Below the pieces are notes generated by a model that was not told the DNA's origin, did no database searches, and saw only the letters and a program-made list of their open reading frames with translations. Below, piece after piece: positions 41,904-45,496 of a DNA stretch of 45,496 nucleotides. The stretch covers positions 64,818 through 110,313 of the forward strand of contig JAFAYP010000521.1 of assembly GCA_019240305.1 (NCBI GenBank). Reading direction: 5' to 3'. The position numbers were made by a program, and so were the translations under genes. Source of the stretch: Solirubrobacterales bacterium. Its GTDB lineage: Bacteria > Actinomycetota > Thermoleophilia > Solirubrobacterales > Solirubrobacteraceae. Numbering within the stretch: position 1 is the stretch's first letter; each line of letters starts with the position of its first letter.

Positions 41904-42895
41904 GCCTCGCTTCGCCCGCGCCCGTACAGCAACAGAATGACGAGGATCACCACGCCGTATACGATGTCCCGGGCGTAGTTGGGGGCGTTCGTTGCGAGCA
42001 GGACGCTCACCAGCGTGGTCAGCACGATCGCCCCGGCCACCGTTCCCAGGTAGTGGCCGCGGCCACCGAGGATGTAGGTTCCGCCGATCACCACCGCGGC
42101 GATGGACTGGAACAGGTAGGGGTCGCCCATGCCGACCGTCGCACCGCCCCCGAATCCGGCCAGCGCGACACCTGCCATCGCGGCGAACACGCCGCTCAAT
42201 CCGTACAGGGCCACCGTCACCACCTTGACGTTCACGCCCGCCAGGTGCGACACGCGCTGTGAGTTGCCCACGGCGTAGACCCGGCGCCCGAACGTGGTGA
42301 ACGAGAGCACGAATGTGACCAGCGCGATCACCGCCAGCCAGATCAGGAGGCTGGTGTAGATGCCCCCCGTCTTGCCGGTCATGAGGTTGACGAGCGTCAT
42401 CGGCGGCGGCTTGGTGCAGCCGCTACAGGTGAGACCGTGGGTGACGCCCAGCGAGAGGCCCTGAGCGATGCCGTTCATGCCCAATGTCATCACGACCGCG
42501 GGCACGCCGAGCAGCGCGATCCCCAGCCCGTTGACCACCCCGAAGGCCAGTCCGATCGCCAAGGCCACGACGATTCCCAGCCACAGCTGCCCGTTGGAGC
42601 CCGATGCCTGGGCGATCATCACGATCGCGGCCGCGTTGAGAACCCAGGGAACCGACAGATCGATGCCGCCCACGAGGATCACGAACGTCTGACCGGCGGC
42701 CACCAGCCCCACGAACGACGACACCTGGAGGACCTGCTGGATCCCGCTCGCGGTGGCGAACCCCGGCTTGAGGATGTCGCCGAGGACGAACAGCGCCACG
42801 ACCGCGGCGAAGCCGTAGATGATCTTCCGCCGGTCGGGGTTGAGCGTGGTGCGCAACCTGCTCGGGGTTGGAGGGGTCTCGGCGGTGGAGCTCAT
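41900..42895 (-). CDS. Ribose-type sugar ABC transporter permease (RbsC-like), copy 2
   Basis: GLVAAGQTFVILVGGIDLSVPWVLNAAAIVMI; GIALLGVPAVVMTLGMNGIAQGLSLGVTHGLTCSGC; ATG at 42895. Confidence 0.9.
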   Translation of the reverse strand: MSSTAETPPTPSRLRTTLNPDRRKIIYGFAAVVALFVLGDILKPGFATASGIQQVLQVSSFVGLVAAGQTFVILVGGIDLSVPWVLNAAAIVMIAQASGSNGQLWLGIVVALAIGLAFGVVNGLGIALLGVPAVVMTLGMNGIAQGLSLGVTHGLTCSGCTKPPPMTLVNLMTGKTGGIYTSLLIWLAVIALVTFVLSFTTFGRRVYAVGNSQRVSHLAGVNVKVVTVALYGLSGVFAAMAGVALAGFGGGATVGMGDPYLFQSIAAVVIGGTYILGGRGHYLGTVAGAIVLTTLVSVLLATNAPNYARDIVYGVVILVILLLYGRGRSEA

Positions 42896-43914
42896 CGCCG
42901 CCTCATCAGATAGCGCCCCACCAGTGTGCTCGCACCCACGGCCAGCACGAGGAACAGTCCCTGAAAGAAGGGCTGGAACAGAGGGTCGACGTTGGCGAAG
43001 AAAAGGATGTCGATCAGGACCGTGAGCACGAAGGCGCCGCAAATCGCCCCGACCGCGCTGCCTCGCCCACCGAACAGGGACACGCCGCCGATGACCGCGG
43101 CGGCGATCGAGGACAGGGTGAAGACATCGCCGCCCGTGGCATCGCCGCCCGTGCTGGTGGTGGCCAGCGCGACGCCCGCGCCAGCCGCCAGCGTCCCGCC
43201 CAAGACGTAGACCAGCAGCCTGGTCCGGATCACGGGAACCGAGTTGGCCCGCGCCGACTGCTCGTCGTTACCGGTCGCGAAGATCTGCACGCCCAGGCGA
43301 GATCGCCGGAAGGCGACCCAGGCCAGGCCGAGCAGGATGACCCACAACAGCGCACTCGGGGCGTTGGGGTTGAGGAACAGGCTCGTGTAGCCGGTGGCCA
43401 CGTGGCCGCCGGGCGAGGGCAGCACCCACAGCGCGAGCCCCTGGAAGATCGACAGCGTCCCCAGCGTCACCAGGATCGGCTGGATCCGGCCGAAGGCCAC
43501 GAGCAGACCGTTCAGCAGTCCGCCGGCCGCTCCGATCAGCAGGATGATCACCGTCCACAGCGCCTCGGTGAGGAATCCACCTTGGATCTTGAGCGCGGCC
43601 AGCGCGTTGGTGAGGTCCATCATGCCGCCAACCGAGAGGTCGATGCCGCGGGTCAGGATGACCATCGTCTGGCCCACCGCCGCCAGCGACAGGGGTATGG
43701 CGTGGTCGGTGATCGAGGCGGCCTCGAACGTGCCGGGGAAAGCGCTCAGCGAGATCGCGTAGAGCACGATGTAGATGGCCAGCATCCCCACCACCAGGAC
43801 CACCGCCACGACCAACGGCGCGTTCTGCGCGACGAGCTGCCGGCGGCGTGCCAGCTGTCGTGGGCCCTGCTCTCCGCGGCCGCTGATGGGGCTGAGGAGT
43901 GCCCGCTCAAGCAT
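42892..43914 (-). CDS. Ribose-type sugar ABC transporter permease (RbsC-like), copy 1
   Basis: SLAAVGQTMVILTRGIDLSVGGMMDLTNALAA; FGRIQPILVTLGTLSIFQGLALWVLPSPGG; IAAAVIGGVSLFGGRGSAVGAICGAFVL. Confidence 0.9.
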   Translation of the reverse strand: MLERALLSPISGRGEQGPRQLARRRQLVAQNAPLVVAVVLVVGMLAIYIVLYAISLSAFPGTFEAASITDHAIPLSLAAVGQTMVILTRGIDLSVGGMMDLTNALAALKIQGGFLTEALWTVIILLIGAAGGLLNGLLVAFGRIQPILVTLGTLSIFQGLALWVLPSPGGHVATGYTSLFLNPNAPSALLWVILLGLAWVAFRRSRLGVQIFATGNDEQSARANSVPVIRTRLLVYVLGGTLAAGAGVALATTSTGGDATGGDVFTLSSIAAAVIGGVSLFGGRGSAVGAICGAFVLTVLIDILFFANVDPLFQPFFQGLFLVLAVGASTLVGRYLMRRR

Positions 43915-45409
43915 GGGTCTCCTCTTTGAACGCAGCGCCGATGATGTCTTCGGTGGGGATGCCGGGACCGTCGAGCTCCTGGGCGATCTGGCCCTCGCGG
44001 AGCACGAGCACCCGGTGGCAGAGGTGCGCGAGCTCGTCGGTGTCCGAGGAGTAGAACAGGATCCCTCGGCCCTCGCCGGCCAGCTCGATGATGAGCGAGT
44101 ACAGATCCTGCTTGGTGGCCACGTCCACGCCGCGGGTGACGTCGTAGAGCAGCAGGATCTGCGAGTCGGCCAACAGCCAGCGACCGAGCAGGACCTTCTG
44201 CTGGTTGCCGCCGCTGAGCGTGCCCACCGGCTGGCCCGGCCAGCGGGCGTCGATGTGCAGCTGCTCGATCATCCCTTCGGCGGTCGTGCGCTCAGTGGAG
44301 GGTCTGAGCACGCCGGCCGCGGCGACCTGCCCCAGGATCGGGAGCGTGAGGTTCTCTCGCACGGCCATCGACAGCAGCAGCCCCTCGGACTTGCGGTCCT
44401 GGGGGATGAAGGCGATCCCCGCCCGGATCGCGTCGCGGGGGCTGCGCAGGTGCTTGGCCTTGCCACGAACTTCGAGCTGTCCGGTGGTGGGCGTGAGGCC
44501 GAACAGCGCGTGGAACAGCTCTTGTTGCCCCTGACCCTCGAGGCCGCCGATCCCCAGTATCTCGCCGGCGTGCAGCGCCAGTGCCACGCCGTGTAGGCCT
44601 GGCGCTGCCAGATCCTCGGCCTGCAGCACCACGGCCCGCTCGGGACCCTGCTCCGGCTGCGAGTAGGCGGTCGACACCTCGCGTCTGGTCATCAGCGAGA
44701 CCGCGTCCTCCTCGCTCAGCTCGTCGTGGGTTCCGACGTCGGTCCCGTTGCGAAACACCGTGATCCGGTCCGCCAGGTCGGTGACCTCGCTCCAGCGGTG
44801 AGAGGTGAAGACCACGCAGGTGCCCTCGTCACGGAGGCGGCGGACGAGACCGAACAGCCACTCCACCTCCCGCCGCGCGAGCGCCGAGGTCGGCTCGTCC
44901 AGGATCAGCACCTTGGGCTGCTGGATCACCGCGCGGACGATCTCCACCAGCTGCTGCTGGTGCAGCGGCAGGTTCTCCACCAGCTCGCCGGGGTCGACGG
45001 AGTCCACGCCGTGCTCGGTCAGCACCTTCTCCGCCGCGGCGGGGAGATCTCGCCGGCGGATGAGCCGCCCCACCCCGCGCGGCTCGCGGCCGAACATCAG
45101 GTTCTCGGCCACCGTCATGCGGTCGAGCAGCGTCAGCTCCTGGAAGACGGTCGCCACGCCACGACGCAGCGCGTCCTGGGGCGAGCGGAGCCGCACCTCC
45201 TCACCACCGATCAGGACCCTGCCACGGTCGGGACGGATCACCCCCGCCAGGGACTTGATCATCGTGCTCTTGCCGGCGCCGTTCTCCCCCACCAGGGCAT
45301 GGACCTCGCCCGGAGCGGCGGAGAAAGTCGCGTCGTCCAGCGCCAGCACGCCGCCGTACGCCTTGTGCAGCTCAGCTCCCTTGACCGCTGTTCCGTCGCG
45401 TTCGCTCAT
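43907..45409 (-). CDS. Ribose-type sugar ABC transporter ATPase (RbsA-like, duplicated NBD)
   Basis: LVGENGAGKSTMIKSLAGVIRPDRG; LPLHQQQLVEIVRAVIQQPKVLILDEPTSALARREVEWLF; LSGGNQQKVLLGRWLLADSQILLLYDVTRGVDVATK. Confidence 0.93.
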   Translation of the reverse strand: MSERDGTAVKGAELHKAYGGVLALDDATFSAAPGEVHALVGENGAGKSTMIKSLAGVIRPDRGRVLIGGEEVRLRSPQDALRRGVATVFQELTLLDRMTVAENLMFGREPRGVGRLIRRRDLPAAAEKVLTEHGVDSVDPGELVENLPLHQQQLVEIVRAVIQQPKVLILDEPTSALARREVEWLFGLVRRLRDEGTCVVFTSHRWSEVTDLADRITVFRNGTDVGTHDELSEEDAVSLMTRREVSTAYSQPEQGPERAVVLQAEDLAAPGLHGVALALHAGEILGIGGLEGQGQQELFHALFGLTPTTGQLEVRGKAKHLRSPRDAIRAGIAFIPQDRKSEGLLLSMAVRENLTLPILGQVAAAGVLRPSTERTTAEGMIEQLHIDARWPGQPVGTLSGGNQQKVLLGRWLLADSQILLLYDVTRGVDVATKQDLYSLIIELAGEGRGILFYSSDTDELAHLCHRVLVLREGQIAQELDGPGIPTEDIIGAAFKEETHA

Positions 45410-45496
45410 GCTGCTGGGAGCCGGACGTTCATCGTGGACACCGACGTCTTACCCGTGACGACGTCGGACAGGGGGACGTCGACCAGACGGGCGGGG
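45406..45496 (-). CDS. C-terminus of an unidentified protein, truncated by the window end
   Basis: Minus strand reads ...PARLVDVPLSDVVTGKTSVSTMNVRLPAA* with ATGA overlap into the RbsA-like start codon. Confidence 0.45.
   Translation of the reverse strand, partial: PARLVDVPLSDVVTGKTSVSTMNVRLPAA

Noticed and set aside
42868-43929. 353-aa plus-strand ORF opposite the RbsC-like permease
   Set aside because: Low-complexity Arg/Gln/Asp/His-rich translation typical of antisense to membrane-protein genes

Overview
The window is high-GC and looks like an actinobacterial (possibly Thermoleophilia-like) accessory catabolic region. It is densely packed with translationally coupled operons. I saw no rRNA, tRNA, CRISPR array or transposase. 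Main modules: (i) the start of a CopG/RHH-type gene (-), then amidohydrolase, benzoylformate-decarboxylase-like ThDP enzyme and Bcr/CflA-type MFS transporter (+); (ii) a ~10.7-kb minus-strand operon with a branched-chain-amino-acid-type ABC importer (livKHMGF-like) followed by a VOC-gene remnant, MetE-like protein, zinc alcohol dehydrogenase and two GMC oxidoreductases (one with a gluconate-2-DH subunit-3-like partner), facing a GntR/FCD regulator; (iii) two tandem 2-oxoacid dehydrogenase E1 alpha/beta pairs without E2/E3; (iv) a plus-strand operon (22085-31187) joining a split PEP-synthase/phenylphosphate-synthase-like dikinase, a three-subunit biotin-dependent carboxylase with an altered carboxyltransferase pocket, a HAD phosphatase and an acetoacetyl-CoA synthetase, which I propose as a dikinase-assisted, biotin-dependent ketone-carboxylation system; (v) an AraC regulator and a DpgC-like cofactor-independent dioxygenase overlapping a phenylacetate-CoA ligase gene, which I propose as an arylacetate to arylglyoxylate route; (vi) SDR, second MetE-like protein, F420/NADP reductase-like protein, HyuA/HyuB; (vii) a ribose-type sugar ABC transporter. 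All functional calls come from reading translated sequence by eye. No database search was run.
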